From Verrucomicrobiia bacterium (lineage in GTDB: Bacteria > Verrucomicrobiota > Verrucomicrobiia > Limisphaerales > UBA8199), in NCBI GenBank assembly GCA_035946615.1, contig DASYZB010000012.1, positions 1 through 64,000 of the forward strand: 64,000 nucleotides of DNA, written 5' to 3'. The translations under genes were made by a program, and so were the position numbers. Each line of letters opens with the position of its first letter. The first letter of the stretch is position 1. Positions 17,634 to 27,036 of the stretch are shown here, piece by piece. The notes under the pieces are model-generated. The model was not told the origin of the DNA. It was given only the letters and a program-made list of their open reading frames with translations, and ran no database searches.

Positions 17634-19199
17634 ATGGCAATAAGCAAAGAGTCCGACGGCCTCGATTCAAAGTTTTACAAACCTGCCGATGCGTTCTTTC
17701 CGGCGTATAACAACATCGGGCTGACCTATGACGATGTAACACTCGCCACGATGTATTCGGAGGTGTTGCCTCGGGAAACCCAACTCGACACAAATCTGGC
17801 TGAGGGTTTGCATCTCAATATCCCGGTTGTTTCGTCTGACATGGACACGGTAACTGAGTCCCGGATGGCCATTGCGATGGCGCTCAATGGCGGGCTGGGC
17901 CTGGTTCATTACAACATGCCTGACCGCGAGCAACTCTCGATGGTCAGCCGCGTCAAAAACCATGTCCACGGCCTCATCCAGGAGCCGATCAAGGCGACAC
18001 CCGACCAGTCGATTGGCGATATCCTGGATTTAATCGAAAAGAAACATTTTACCTTCAGCACGTTTCCCGTGGTGGATGGACAGGGCAAGCTGGTGGGCCT
18101 GTTGCCGGGGCACGTGGTCAAAGCGCGTCATGCCAAACGCAAAGTCATCGAGGCGCTGACACCCCGGGCGCAGGTCCAAACCATTCCGCGCAAGGAGTTG
18201 GGCCGTGACCCCATCGCCAAGGCGGATAAATTCTTTACGGACCATCCCGGCATTCACAAGTTGCTGGTGGTGGACGATCAGGACCGGTTGCACGGTTTGT
18301 TCACCCTGAGCGACGTCGAGCGCATCTCCCAGGAGCGCAACGCCCAATTCAAACCGGCCCGTGATTCCCAGTTCCGCTTAATTTGCGGCGCCGCCGTGTC
18401 CGCCACCCGCAATGCCTTTGGCGAATTGGACCGGGACCGCATCCTGGCGCATGTCGAGGGGCTGGTTGAACGCGGCCTGGATGCCGTGGCTGTTTCGACC
18501 GCGCACGGACACAGCAAAGGCGTGGGCGATACCGTGCGGATGTTGCGCGATGCCTTTCCGAAACTGCCGATTATCGCCGGGAATGTGACCAGCGGCGCCG
18601 GGGTGGAATTCCTTGCTGAGTGCGGGGCCAATGTGATCAAAGTGGGCCAGGGGCCTGGTTCGATCTGCACCACGCGGATTGTGGCGGGAGTGGGCATCCC
18701 GCAATTGACGGCGCTGTATGTTTCTTCGCGGGCGGCCCAACGCAAACGCGTGTCGCTGCTGGCCGATGGGGGCATCACCAAGTCCGGCGACATCGTCAAG
18801 GCCCTCGCGCTCGCTAGCGCGGTCATTTGTGGGGGCATCCTGGCGGGCTGCCCGGAAGCCCCGGGCGAGGTAATGGAGTTCAGCGGCAAACTTTACAAAC
18901 AATATCGGGGCATGGGCAGTCTGGCGGCGATGAAGGTCGGCTCGGCTGCGCGCTATGGCCATGGGCCGGATTTAACACGCAAAGTCGCTCCGGAAGGCGT
19001 CGAGGCCTTGAAAGAGGTGACCGGCTCGGTGGACCGCGTCCTGGCCCAGCTCATCGGAGGCATCCAGTCCGGAATGGGTTACCTGGGCGCCGCGAATCTG
19101 GACCAACTGCGTGAGAAAGCCCGGTTCATCCGAGTCAGCCCCGCCGGCCAGCGAGAAGCCGCCCCGCATGATGTGGTTGAGTTGAAGACGGGAAACTAA
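17634..19199 (+). CDS. guaB: inosine-5'-monophosphate dehydrogenase
   Basis: This protein converts IMP to XMP with NAD+, the committing step of guanine nucleotide synthesis. The 521-residue chain has the TIM-barrel start ([17 protein letters not shown]), two CBS domains (about 115-235) inserted in the barrel, and the catalytic loop [15 protein letters not shown] with Cys345. The phosphate-binding part is [17 protein letters not shown]. Length and order match bacterial GuaB. The ATG at 17634 is preceded by an AT-richer stretch but no clear Shine-Dalgarno. It stands alone between genes on the other strand. Confidence 0.96.
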   Translation: MAISKESDGLDSKFYKPADAFFPAYNNIGLTYDDVTLATMYSEVLPRETQLDTNLAEGLHLNIPVVSSDMDTVTESRMAIAMALNGGLGLVHYNMPDREQLSMVSRVKNHVHGLIQEPIKATPDQSIGDILDLIEKKHFTFSTFPVVDGQGKLVGLLPGHVVKARHAKRKVIEALTPRAQVQTIPRKELGRDPIAKADKFFTDHPGIHKLLVVDDQDRLHGLFTLSDVERISQERNAQFKPARDSQFRLICGAAVSATRNAFGELDRDRILAHVEGLVERGLDAVAVSTAHGHSKGVGDTVRMLRDAFPKLPIIAGNVTSGAGVEFLAECGANVIKVGQGPGSICTTRIVAGVGIPQLTALYVSSRAAQRKRVSLLADGGITKSGDIVKALALASAVICGGILAGCPEAPGEVMEFSGKLYKQYRGMGSLAAMKVGSAARYGHGPDLTRKVAPEGVEALKEVTGSVDRVLAQLIGGIQSGMGYLGAANLDQLREKARFIRVSPAGQREAAPHDVVELKTGN

Positions 19200-19215
19200 A
19201 GCGCGCGAATCCTTA

Positions 19216-20067
19216 TCACTGCCCTGCGGCTGCGGCCCTCTTCTTGAGTTCAGTGATTTGTTGTTCCAGCGCCGCCGGGTCAGGGGAAATTTTGGCGGCC
19301 ATTCCCAGATATCTGGCTGCTTGCGCGAACCGGCCCGTTTTTTCTTCGAGCCGTCCCAGGTGCACCTCGATCTGCTCGAGGTCTCTTACGTCAGGGTTGC
19401 TTTTGCCCATTTCCTGTTCGCCCCAACGGCGCAGGGCCAGCTCCCAGACATTGCGCGCCCGATTGGAGTCATGATCATTCTCGTCGTAGAGGCGTCCGAG
19501 TTCGTACAGGATTTCGAAGCTATTGGGATTGTTGCGCAGGCCCTCGCGGAGGAATTGCTCCGCGTCGGAGACTTTGCCCAGGTCGCGCAACCAATACGCG
19601 GCCACCGTGTAGGTCTCAACCCGCTGCGGGTCCAGATCGGTAGAGATTCGCAACCAAGGCAATATTTCGCGTTCGTTGCCGCCTTGTAAATGGGTGTGCC
19701 TGGTCACCAGGAAATTCCGGCCAAAGCTCTCAATCCAGTCCCGTGGCGGGCCGAGGAAATTCATCCGGCGCTCATGCTTTTCCTCTTCAGGGGACCCTTC
19801 TTTGCTGGTCATGTGCTTGCTGTCGATGCGGGCGCGGGCTTGGTCGAAGATCGAAGGATAATAGCCACTGTGAAAATAAACGTCTGCCTCGATAAAGAAA
19901 TGGTTAGCGAACAAGCGCAGGCTATCGCCCAGGAGCACTTTCAAAACGCTGTCCGAGTCGCTTCGGCTGGTCCAGGAATAGACATGCGGTTGCAGGATGG
20001 TCGCCAGGCCGACGCAACCGCTGCCCAGCAGCAGCAGAACCAGGAATCGCGTGGTGGCCGATTTCAT
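19216..20067 (-). CDS. TPR-like membrane-anchored protein of the ABC export operon
   Basis: The 283-residue product starts with a hydrophobic segment (FLVLLLLGSGCVGLATIL) that could be a TM anchor. A mostly helical, TPR-like body follows, clearest in AEQFLREGLRNNPNSFEILYELGRLYDEND and the later RFAQAARYLGMAAKISPDP. I chose the ATG at 20067, which shares one base with the stop of the upstream permease (TAATG). The frame is open further upstream, but that part only mirrors the permease. It is the last gene of a six-gene minus-strand operon; a scaffolding role for the ABC system is an inference. Confidence 0.8.
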   Translation of the reverse strand: MKSATTRFLVLLLLGSGCVGLATILQPHVYSWTSRSDSDSVLKVLLGDSLRLFANHFFIEADVYFHSGYYPSIFDQARARIDSKHMTSKEGSPEEEKHERRMNFLGPPRDWIESFGRNFLVTRHTHLQGGNEREILPWLRISTDLDPQRVETYTVAAYWLRDLGKVSDAEQFLREGLRNNPNSFEILYELGRLYDENDHDSNRARNVWELALRRWGEQEMGKSNPDVRDLEQIEVHLGRLEEKTGRFAQAARYLGMAAKISPDPAALEQQITELKKRAAAAGQ

Positions 20068-20846
20068 TACAAATTCAACGACCGCCGGCGGAACACCAAC
20101 CAAGCCCCAAAGAGCAGAAAGGTTGTGTAGAGCGCGGCGTACAGGGTGGCCAGGGCGCAGTCGGTCCAGGCAATCAACCCATGATCGTAAATCACGAAAT
20201 CCCGTAAGTCGTACCATTCCAGGTGGGGCAGGGCGAAATAGATGGCATAGACAATCGTGCGCAACGGTTCGGATTGTTGGAGGGCGACCTGGTTGAGGTG
20301 GCGCCCCAGCAGCAGGATGCCCAGGATAACCACAAAGCAAATCGTCGCATTAGAAGAAGGGGCGGTAAATACGACCGAACCCAGAAGCACCAGGGCCACA
20401 ACAATCCCGAGCATCGCCCATTGCAGCCAAAGGGCCTGAAGGGTTTGCAGCAACGGCCAGTGGTTTTCACGCGAGCCGCTGATAATCGCGAAGAACAGGT
20501 AGAAAACCAGCAGACAAAGCCCGGTGGCCAGCCAGCACCCCACGAATTTGCCTACCACGACCTGGGCGCGGGTCACCGGCTTGGCCAGCAGGGGGAAGAT
20601 TGTCCGATTCTCTCGCTCGGCAGGGATTTGGCGGGCGGTAGTGCCGATGGCAATCACCAGGGCGGAAATCCAGATCAGGAGCAGGCAAATGTCCTTCAGA
20701 TAGCGGACAATCTTTGGGTCGTGGAAAAAGGTCACTGACCCCATCAATAGAGTTAGCACCGCCGTCAGAACGAACAGGACATAAAAATCCTTCCGGCGAT
20801 AGAGTTCTTTAATGACAACGCCCGACAGGGCGAGGACGGTGTTCAC
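20067..20846 (-). CDS. ABC-2 type transporter permease (NosY-like)
   Basis: This 259-residue integral membrane protein has about six TM segments. Examples are VLFVLTAVLTLLMGSVTFF near residue 25-45, LLLIWISALVIAIG at about 55-70 and the C-terminal TTFLLFGAWLVFRRR. Between the first TM pairs is the motif ERENRTIFPLLAKPVTRAQVVVGKFVG, the coupling-helix region of NosY/ABC-2 permeases. It overlaps the upstream ATPase gene by four bases (ATGA), so both are translated together. The substrate is unknown. Confidence 0.9.
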   Translation of the reverse strand: MNTVLALSGVVIKELYRRKDFYVLFVLTAVLTLLMGSVTFFHDPKIVRYLKDICLLLIWISALVIAIGTTARQIPAERENRTIFPLLAKPVTRAQVVVGKFVGCWLATGLCLLVFYLFFAIISGSRENHWPLLQTLQALWLQWAMLGIVVALVLLGSVVFTAPSSNATICFVVILGILLLGRHLNQVALQQSEPLRTIVYAIYFALPHLEWYDLRDFVIYDHGLIAWTDCALATLYAALYTTFLLFGAWLVFRRRSLNL

Positions 20847-21613
20847 GCCGTCACCTCCGTTGCGTAGCCAATGATGTTGAGGAAAATCTTTTCGAGGTTC
20901 GCGTGGTGTTCTTCGATTAGATCGGCCACGCGTCCTACCACCTTCAATTCGCCTTCATTGATGATCGCGATGCGGTCGCATACGGTCTCGACCTCGCCCA
21001 ATTCATGCGAGGAAAAGAAGACCGTCTTGCCCTGGTCTTTGAGGCGTTGAATGATTTCGCGCACCTTCATGCGCCCCAGCGGGTCGAGGCCGCTGGTCGG
21101 TTCGTCCAGGATGAGCAAGTCCGGGTCGTTGATGAGGGCCTGGGCCAGGCCAACCCGCTGCTGCATGCCTTTGGAGTAGGTTTTGATGGGACGCTTTGCG
21201 GCCTGATCCAGTTCGACCAGCTTTAGCAACCAATCGATGCGCCGATCGGTTTCGGCGCGACTGATGTGGAAAATTCGGGCGTAAAATCGCAGCAATTCCT
21301 CGGCGCTCAGAAACTTGTAATAATAAGTCATCTCGGGCAGGTAACCGATGCGCCGGCGGGCGATGGGCTGGCGCACATCGACGCCAAACAGGGAGGCCGT
21401 CCCGCTGGTGGCGTGCACGAAACCCAGCAGCACGTTCATGGTTGTGGTTTTGCCGGCGCCGTTCGGGCCTAAAAAGCCAAAGACTTCTCCGGCATGAACT
21501 TTTAAATTGAGGCCCTTTACGGCCACTTTAGTTCCTTGCCGGCGTGTTTGTCCCTTAAACTCAACGGTTAAATCTTTTGTCTCGAGGATAGTTTCCATTA
21601 CCTGCGCGCCCAT
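20843..21613 (-). CDS. ABC transporter ATP-binding protein
   Basis: A 256-residue ATPase with Walker A GPNGAGKTT, a signature loop in the form YSKGMQQRVGLAQAL, Walker B LLILDEPTSGLDPLG and the switch His in FFSSHELGEVE. The C-terminal tail after INEGELKVVG is typical of ABC-2 export ATPases such as NatA/CcmA-like proteins. ATG 21613 is favoured because AGGAG lies four bases upstream; it also overlaps the end of the preceding frame. A second ATG at 21598 has no such site. It should energise the NosY-like permease downstream and possibly the large permeases encoded upstream. Confidence 0.94.
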   Translation of the reverse strand: MGAQVMETILETKDLTVEFKGQTRRQGTKVAVKGLNLKVHAGEVFGFLGPNGAGKTTTMNVLLGFVHATSGTASLFGVDVRQPIARRRIGYLPEMTYYYKFLSAEELLRFYARIFHISRAETDRRIDWLLKLVELDQAAKRPIKTYSKGMQQRVGLAQALINDPDLLILDEPTSGLDPLGRMKVREIIQRLKDQGKTVFFSSHELGEVETVCDRIAIINEGELKVVGRVADLIEEHHANLEKIFLNIIGYATEVTA

Positions 21614-21620
21614 TAGACTC

Positions 21621-23194
21621 CTAGATTACAGGTTGCGTTCGGTTTGGAACAACAATGTTTGATTGGTATTGCTGTGCGACGACTTGACGAATGTCCAAAT
21701 GCATCCGGCTGCTGCCCCAGATGATAAAGACGATGTCCGCGAGAATATCGAGCAGACAAAAGGAGAGAATCGAAGGCAGCACCAGCACAAACAAAATCGT
21801 CAGGGCGGAGGCGAGGCTGGGTTTTTTGGTGGTCAGGGCGAGGGCCATGCCAACCCAGCAAACCGCCAAAGAATCCATTACCATCCGGACCAGATAAACC
21901 CCACCGCCGAATGAACTGAAGAGAATCTCAGGGGCCGCGTCGAAATTCAGAGTAGAAACTGCTTGAATCAGGCGGACGCTTGCAGGCGTCAGCAGCAGGA
22001 TTGCAAAGGCGGCAAACGGCCATCGAAAGTTTTCCCATAGGGCCTGAATTTGGCCGCGGACGATCTCGCGATCGGAGAGCGGGGTGCACAAGAGCAATTC
22101 CAGCGCTCCATCGCGGCGGCCGTCGGAAAAGAAGCGGCAGGCTTGCAAGGCGATGAGCGCTTTCAGAGCAAACCCAAATGGCTTGGCGGCGTAGGAGGCG
22201 AATAACCAGTTTGCGGCTGTGCCCCCGGTTGCCAGCAGGCCCCATGCGACTACAAGGCCCAACCCTGCGACAACAGCCCAGGCCTCCAGCGGTTCTCTCC
22301 TCCTGCCCGCAAGAGCCAGAGGACCGGGTTTTTGCCGTGCAAGGCAGGTCGAGTGCGAGTTGCTCTTGGGGCGGTTCTGCTGCCCCGTTTGAAGCGGCTT
22401 CGGAATAATGTGGTAAAACCCAGGCCGCTGGTGTTCTCCAGCGAAATATAAGGCACAAGCCCACTGGCCCCGGCCAGAAAAGACCAGCCAAGGAGGTTTG
22501 AGATAAGTAACGCACTCGAAAACGCCCGTGGTTGCCGGGGATAAAAATTCCCGGCTGAATAATGGAAAGCATAGAAAGGGCTAACCCAGGCTGGATGGAT
22601 GCGATGGGCGAGTTGGCCGGGCATTCTGGTTCCGGCGAGCAGGGGCAGGACGGCGCCGAACAAGAGCACAACAAACAGGGCGCCGAGCATGGCGCGCTCG
22701 GAATGACGCATGAAAGTGGAGACGAACATGCCGGCTGCCAGAGAAAAGAAAAGCGTGTTCAGCAGGGCCAGCGCCATGCGCCAGAATTCGGACCCGGTCA
22801 CCCCTCCCAGCAGCAGCGGAAAAGCGGTTACCGGCAGGAGCGCGAGCAAACAGTAAAAAGCATTGAGCGAAGTGGCCATGAGTTTTCCCAGCACGATGTC
22901 ATAGCCCTTCAAATCAGTGAGAAACAACAGGCCCAGCGTCCCCTCGCGGCGCTCCTGGCTCAGAGCATCCGACGTGAGATAGCCGCCAGCCAGCAGGCAA
23001 AGGACGAAGGCATAAAAAGTAAGCATTTCGAATAGAATCTGACCGACCTTCCGTCCGCTGATGAAGGATGCCCCTATCAAAGAAATGCCTCCGTACACGA
23101 TTGCCCACAGTGCGGTCCACCAGCGGACTCGGAAGGTGCTTCGACGCCGGGACGCCGCGCGAAGCTCACGTTGCGCTATTGGGAGGAATGTCAC
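21621..23194 (-). pseudogene. large ABC-2 permease, second paralog, split by a frameshift
   Basis: The two halves of one permease lie in different frames. The 5' half (start GTG 23194, FLPIAQRELRAASRRR) runs to a TAG at 22250. The 3' half is open to 21621. Read in the second frame upstream of 22262, the sequence gives LALAGRRREPLEAWAVV, which lines up with the upstream paralog (ARIRLRPLSIWAVL). One base is therefore gained or lost near 22300-22325. Shared landmarks with the paralog are QERREGTLGLLFLTDLKGYD and DGALELLLCTPLSDREI. The whole would be about 525 residues with roughly 12 TM segments. It may be a true inactivation or a sequencing/assembly error in a single base. The 5' end overlaps the paralog's 3' end by 29 bases. 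Confidence 0.82.
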
Positions 23195-24896
23195 GGGAGA
23201 GGGCGGCTCGGCGATTTGCGGTGAGAGGGATTTGCGGAGCTTGCCCGGAGTCAGGGGCGGTTCGCTGGAGCAGCCTTTCCCAAAAGCCAGGCGAGTAACG
23301 CTGCTGGGCGGCCAGGCGGAACTCAGTGAGAAGTTTCTGCCGGGCATAAGCGGCAAAGCCAAAATCTGCGGCCAGGCCCAGTATGAACCACAGAGCCAGG
23401 AAGAAGTGCCAGGAAACGTCTGGTGGCGGCGAACCGTTCATCTGGCTCACAGCGCCGATGAGGATGACCAGGGCAATGCCCGCCCAGGGGCACAGGAGAA
23501 TCCTGGCCAGGCTCTGGCTGGCGGCGCGCGCGGCGTTTTTAGCGGTCAGCCCCTGCCACATCGCCACCCAATAGAGCGCGGCCAAATCGGTCACCAGCAT
23601 CAACATGCCCGCCACCCAAACCGAGACCCACAACCCGCGCTCATCATCGATCACCAGATCGGGCAGACCAGCCCGCACAAAGACGCATTCGATGCACAAC
23701 ACAGCCAGCACTGGGCCAAGAAATTGCCGTTGCAGCGCCAGGGCCTGGCCGGCCAAAATCTCCCGCACGCTCAGAGGGGTTGAGAGCAGCAGTTCGAGCG
23801 TGCCCGCTCTGCGCTCCTCCGCCAGGGTGCGGGCGGCCTCTGCCGCAAAGGCTGATTTGATGAAGAAATTCAGAAGCAGACCGGTGGTCAGATAGACCCC
23901 TTCATTGAGCCAGTCGCGCCTGAACTTGGCCAGGCCCCATAGCCAGCCGCAGCCAAAGAGGGCGAGAACTGCCCAGATGGAGAGGGGCCTGAGGCGAATG
24001 CGGGCGGCAAGCCACAGGAAGGCATTGGTATCGAGCAACCGCTTGCGAAAGGCCAAGCGCTGAGCCATCTCGCCGTAGGCCCACTGTTGCCACCATTCTC
24101 GCCAGCGCGCGCCAAAGGTTTTGGCGCTTCTTTCCTGCCAGCAATGGGGCGCGATGAGACTGGCAGCCAGCAGGCACAGCCAACCCATCCCATGGACAAC
24201 CAGCATGGAATACAAAAACTGGTCTGGCCGGGTTCGATAAAACCCCGCAAAAGCCAGATTGAAACTGTAGGCCGGGCTTGGCAGAAGGAACAACTCCGGG
24301 ACAGAAGGCGCTCTGGTATGGGCGATCCACATCGCGCCGAGAGCCGGCGCGGCGGCAGTGGGCAGCAACAAAAGGACCAGGGTCAGGGCCGAGGCTCGTT
24401 GGGCCGACCGGCTTAAAGTCGAGACCAGGATGCCAACCGCAAGGGAGAAGAAAAGCGTGTTGAGGATAACCAGGGCGAGCCGAGCCACTTCACCCGCCGT
24501 GATGCCTCCTATCAACAGCGGGATGCCCAGCATCGGCACCGCAGCCAGCAGGGCGTAACATGCGTTTAGCGAATTGGCCGCCAGTTTCCCTAAAACCACG
24601 TCGTAACCCTTGAGATCGGTTAAAAATAAGAGACCTAACGTTCCTTCGCGCTTTTCCTCGCTGAGACAATCCGCCGTTGAACGCAGCCCGCTGAAGAGGG
24701 CAAAGAGGCCGGCGCTGCCGGTCAGAACAGTCAAAAGTCCCTTCCCCAGGTCGCGCGAGGGGCCGCTTTGCATCACCAGGAAAAGCCAGGCTCCGGCGAT
24801 GATCACCGCCAGGGCCGCCGCGCTGCGCAGCCAATAAGTCCCTCGCCGCCTGGCGGCGACGCGCAATTCACGGGCCACAATAGGCAGGAAACTCAT
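23166..24896 (-). CDS. large ABC-2 type permease, first paralog
   Basis: This 576-residue protein has two similar halves, each with a cytoplasmic coupling motif: EKREGTLGLLFLTDLKGYD in the first half and ERRAGTLELLLSTPLSVRE in the second. Around them lie about 12 TM segments. It looks like a fused tandem ABC-2 permease, so it may need only an ATPase partner. It begins right after the lipoprotein gene (16-base gap) and is followed by its own frameshifted paralog and the ATPase. The substrate is unknown; the operon context suggests export of, or action on, envelope material. Confidence 0.87.
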   Translation of the reverse strand: MSFLPIVARELRVAARRRGTYWLRSAAALAVIIAGAWLFLVMQSGPSRDLGKGLLTVLTGSAGLFALFSGLRSTADCLSEEKREGTLGLLFLTDLKGYDVVLGKLAANSLNACYALLAAVPMLGIPLLIGGITAGEVARLALVILNTLFFSLAVGILVSTLSRSAQRASALTLVLLLLPTAAAPALGAMWIAHTRAPSVPELFLLPSPAYSFNLAFAGFYRTRPDQFLYSMLVVHGMGWLCLLAASLIAPHCWQERSAKTFGARWREWWQQWAYGEMAQRLAFRKRLLDTNAFLWLAARIRLRPLSIWAVLALFGCGWLWGLAKFRRDWLNEGVYLTTGLLLNFFIKSAFAAEAARTLAEERRAGTLELLLSTPLSVREILAGQALALQRQFLGPVLAVLCIECVFVRAGLPDLVIDDERGLWVSVWVAGMLMLVTDLAALYWVAMWQGLTAKNAARAASQSLARILLCPWAGIALVILIGAVSQMNGSPPPDVSWHFFLALWFILGLAADFGFAAYARQKLLTEFRLAAQQRYSPGFWERLLQRTAPDSGQAPQIPLTANRRAALSRDIPPNSAT

Positions 24897-24912
24897 TCGA
24901 GCCGAGGGCCCT

Positions 24913-25293
24913 TTACCTGTCCCTCACTTCGTCTCCAACATTGGCATCCCCGGCCACGAGGTCTCCCACCACATTATCGTCCATTTGCGGTCCGGTGACT
25001 TTGACTTCACCGACCTTCAGGCCAAGGCGGTACACATTGAGCCGCTCATCCAGAACAGGCAGATGCCCAATCGGGAAATTCAACACGACGAAACGGTCCG
25101 TGGAATTGACGCGCACGACCTTTCCTGTCAGGCCGGTCTCCGGGGTGATGATGAGTTTTTGATTCGAGGCGGCGTCTGAATAAGGGGAGGAAGGGAGCGA
25201 GGCGAAGCCCGCCTGCGTTTGAGCCGGCCTATTGTGCGCGCAGCCTGCGAGCATCAGGCTGCCCAGGACCATCACCGAGAGCAAGATTCGCAT
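24913..25293 (-). CDS. small lipoprotein, first gene of the ABC operon
   Basis: This 126-residue lipoprotein starts with MRILLSVMVLGSLMLAGC, a clear type II signal peptide with lipobox LAGC. The mature part is a small beta-rich domain with GKVVRVNSTDRFVVLNFP, PVLDERLNVYRLGLKVGEV and a C-terminal DLVAGDANVGDEVRD. I have seen this pattern as an uncharacterised Verrucomicrobiota family. ATG 25293 is preferred to the upstream in-frame start at 25314 because it gives a clean signal peptide. It is the 5' gene of the ABC-2 operon. Confidence 0.82.
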   Translation of the reverse strand: MRILLSVMVLGSLMLAGCAHNRPAQTQAGFASLPSSPYSDAASNQKLIITPETGLTGKVVRVNSTDRFVVLNFPIGHLPVLDERLNVYRLGLKVGEVKVTGPQMDDNVVGDLVAGDANVGDEVRDR

Positions 25294-25385
25294 ACTGCAG
25301 TAAAGTCCGCTCACCCAAAGAGGTCAACAAGCAATGTGCCGAGAATGAGTTTGATCCTTTGCTGCAGAGGATTAGTTTCTGTGCC

Positions 25386-25751
25386 ATGGAACATGCACCC
25401 GGGTTTCTGAAGATCGTCAATGAAGAGCGGCCTTACGTCAAAGAGATCACCGTCGAACAAGCGCGTGAGCGATTGGCCAGGAATCCTCAAGCGCTGCTCA
25501 TCGATGTGCGTGAGGACGCCGAATGGGAGAAGGGCCATGCCGCCCAAGCGATGCATTTAGGCAAAGGCGTTCTGGAACGGGACATCGAAGCGGCTGTTCC
25601 CGGCAGCGACCGGGAAATCATCATGTATTGCGGAGGCGGCTATCGCTCGGTGTTAACGGCGGCCATGGCCCAGCGAATGGGCTATCGAAATGTCTATTCG
25701 CTCATAGGCGGCTATAAGGCGCTCGTGAAAGAAAAATGGCCAATGGCCTAG
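25386..25751 (+). CDS. single-domain rhodanese-like sulfurtransferase
   Basis: This 121-residue protein has one rhodanese domain: LLIDVREDAEWEKGHAAQA at the front, then the active-site loop MYCGGGYRS with the catalytic Cys, and GYRNVYSLIGGYKAL near the end. Single-domain rhodaneses carry sulfur from donors such as thiosulfate or act as persulfide carriers. No partner gene lies nearby to narrow the role. ATG 25386 was chosen over a TTG at 25359. It is divergent from the lipoprotein gene. Confidence 0.9.
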   Translation: MEHAPGFLKIVNEERPYVKEITVEQARERLARNPQALLIDVREDAEWEKGHAAQAMHLGKGVLERDIEAAVPGSDREIIMYCGGGYRSVLTAAMAQRMGYRNVYSLIGGYKALVKEKWPMA

Positions 25752-25925
25752 GGAGGACAATCCGAGTCGCAGCTTCGCGATGATGCGTTGCCGGAGTTCT
25801 CGCGGGGCCAGCACTCGAACGTGTGGCACCCAGGAGAGCACCCAGCGGGCTAGCTCCTTGCGGCTCGAAGTCTCCAGCCGCAACTCGAGGCTGCCGTTGC
25901 GCCGCTGCCGGGGTGCCGGTTGGCT
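25653..25925 (-). pseudogene. remnant of a WYL-domain regulator C-terminus
   Basis: Reading the minus strand from 25925 gives RQRRNGSLELRLETSS followed by ELARWVLSWVPHVRVLAPRELRQRI. This is the typical end of a WYL-domain transcriptional regulator (ligand-sensing domain plus C-terminal extension). An in-frame TAA lies just upstream (25926-25928) and the N-terminal part of the gene is missing. The frame also runs on into sequence antisense to the rhodanese gene, so the original stop is probably lost. It is a fragment, not a working regulator. Confidence 0.65.
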
Positions 25926-26040
25926 TTATGGTTGTCTCATCAATGGCGGAAAATGCTCGAAAATGCGCCCGGGCACAGAAAAACCAATTCTCCTTCACCC
26001 GCGCAGCGTACAAAACAATTCGCGTGCCAAAAAGCAGCCG

Positions 26041-26482
26041 GGCACGTTCACGATGGGCAGCCCTCCGAACGAGGCGGAGCGGAATTCCGACGAGGTCCAG
26101 CACAGGGTGACCATCAGCCGGGGGTTTTGGATGGAAAAGTATTTGGTGACCCAAGGGGATTATCTCTCCCTCATGGCGACCAATCCGAGTTATTTCACGT
26201 CCGCCAATGGATATTCGAATGATTTGACTCGCCCGGTGGAGACGGTAAGTTGGTATGATGCGAGCAATTATTGTGTGTTGCGGACGCAGCAAGAGCGGGC
26301 GGGGGGCCTGATTCCCTCAAATTATGTGTATCGGCTGCCGACGGAATCGGAGTGGGAGTATGCGGATCGGGCGGGAACGACGACGGCGTTCTATCTGGGG
26401 AGTGGACTGTACTCGGGACTACCCGGACTGGTGGTTCAACGTCAACGGCTTCCGCGTCCTGCTGATCTCAGGTCAGCCGTGA
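26041..26482 (+). pseudogene. SUMF1/formylglycine-generating-enzyme-like fragment with internal deletion
   Basis: The 5' part encodes FGE-sulfatase domain hallmarks: GTFTMGSPPNEAERN, GFWMEKYLVTQGDYLSLM, PVETVSWYDASNYC and YRLPTESEWEYADRAGT. After LGSGLYSG (about 26418) the frame no longer matches. In the +1 frame from 26414 the sequence resumes as RDYPDWWFNVNGFRVLLISG and stops at TGA 26482, which resembles the end of the same domain. The roughly 80-100 residues that normally lie between these parts are missing, so an internal deletion has also shifted the frame. No proper start or signal peptide precedes it. Such proteins in Verrucomicrobiota are often secreted and of unknown substrate. Confidence 0.75.
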
Positions 26483-26519
26483 ACGGGAACGGTCAGGCGG
26501 AATCGGGGCTCAGCGAAAA

Positions 26520-26864
26520 TCAATCCCACCGCGATTTGTGCCTGGCGATGTTGTTCACAAACAATCCTTTTACTTCTGGCCTTCTCGCTGCCCCAAGGAA
26601 CGCAACCGCTGGTCTCCACCGCCCACGATCTTGCCCTCTCGGGTTCGTGTTCGCCCGTCCGATTGCGGGAATGGCCTTGGAGATTGGCTCGATATTGACG
26701 GGGTAATTGGATGCCGTGGACCCCGCTTGATTATATGCCTCCAGCCACTGGCACAACCGCTTTACTTGATACACGGGCTCATGCGAGCCGAAGGTTTGCC
26801 AGATGATTATGCCGAGAAAGGCTGTCAGGCAAAGCGCCACGCGCACCTTAGCACGGCGACTCAT
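26520..26864 (-). pseudogene. membrane-anchored N-terminus, probably truncated gene
   Basis: A 114-codon frame. Its first ~45 residues look genuine: a basic start, one TM segment (VALCLTAFLGIIIWQTF), then EPVYQVKRLCQWLEAYN. This resembles the start of membrane-anchored HEAT-repeat proteins common in Verrucomicrobiota, which have a VYQGK-x-LS-x-WL-like stretch after the anchor. The remainder is Arg/Pro-rich and does not look like a folded domain. I infer a gene cut short after its anchor. It may still be expressed as a short membrane peptide. Confidence 0.4.
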
Positions 26865-27036
26865 TAGTGTTTTCTCTGCCTGGCCCGTTTGGTCTCGATC
26901 TGCCGGGGGCTTCGGCGCGTAAGCTACTGGTTACACTGCATAGCGAAGGGTGCCGGACCGTGTACTGTAGCAGTGTTTAGTCCAACACACCAAGCTGTAA
27001 AAAGCAGCTTAAACAAAACAGACCTAAAATATATTT

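Noticed and set aside
25780-26706. A single 308-residue SUMF1 protein
   Set aside because: The first ~85 codons are antisense to the WYL remnant or unrelated sequence, and the last part is out of frame; only 26041-26482 carries the domain.
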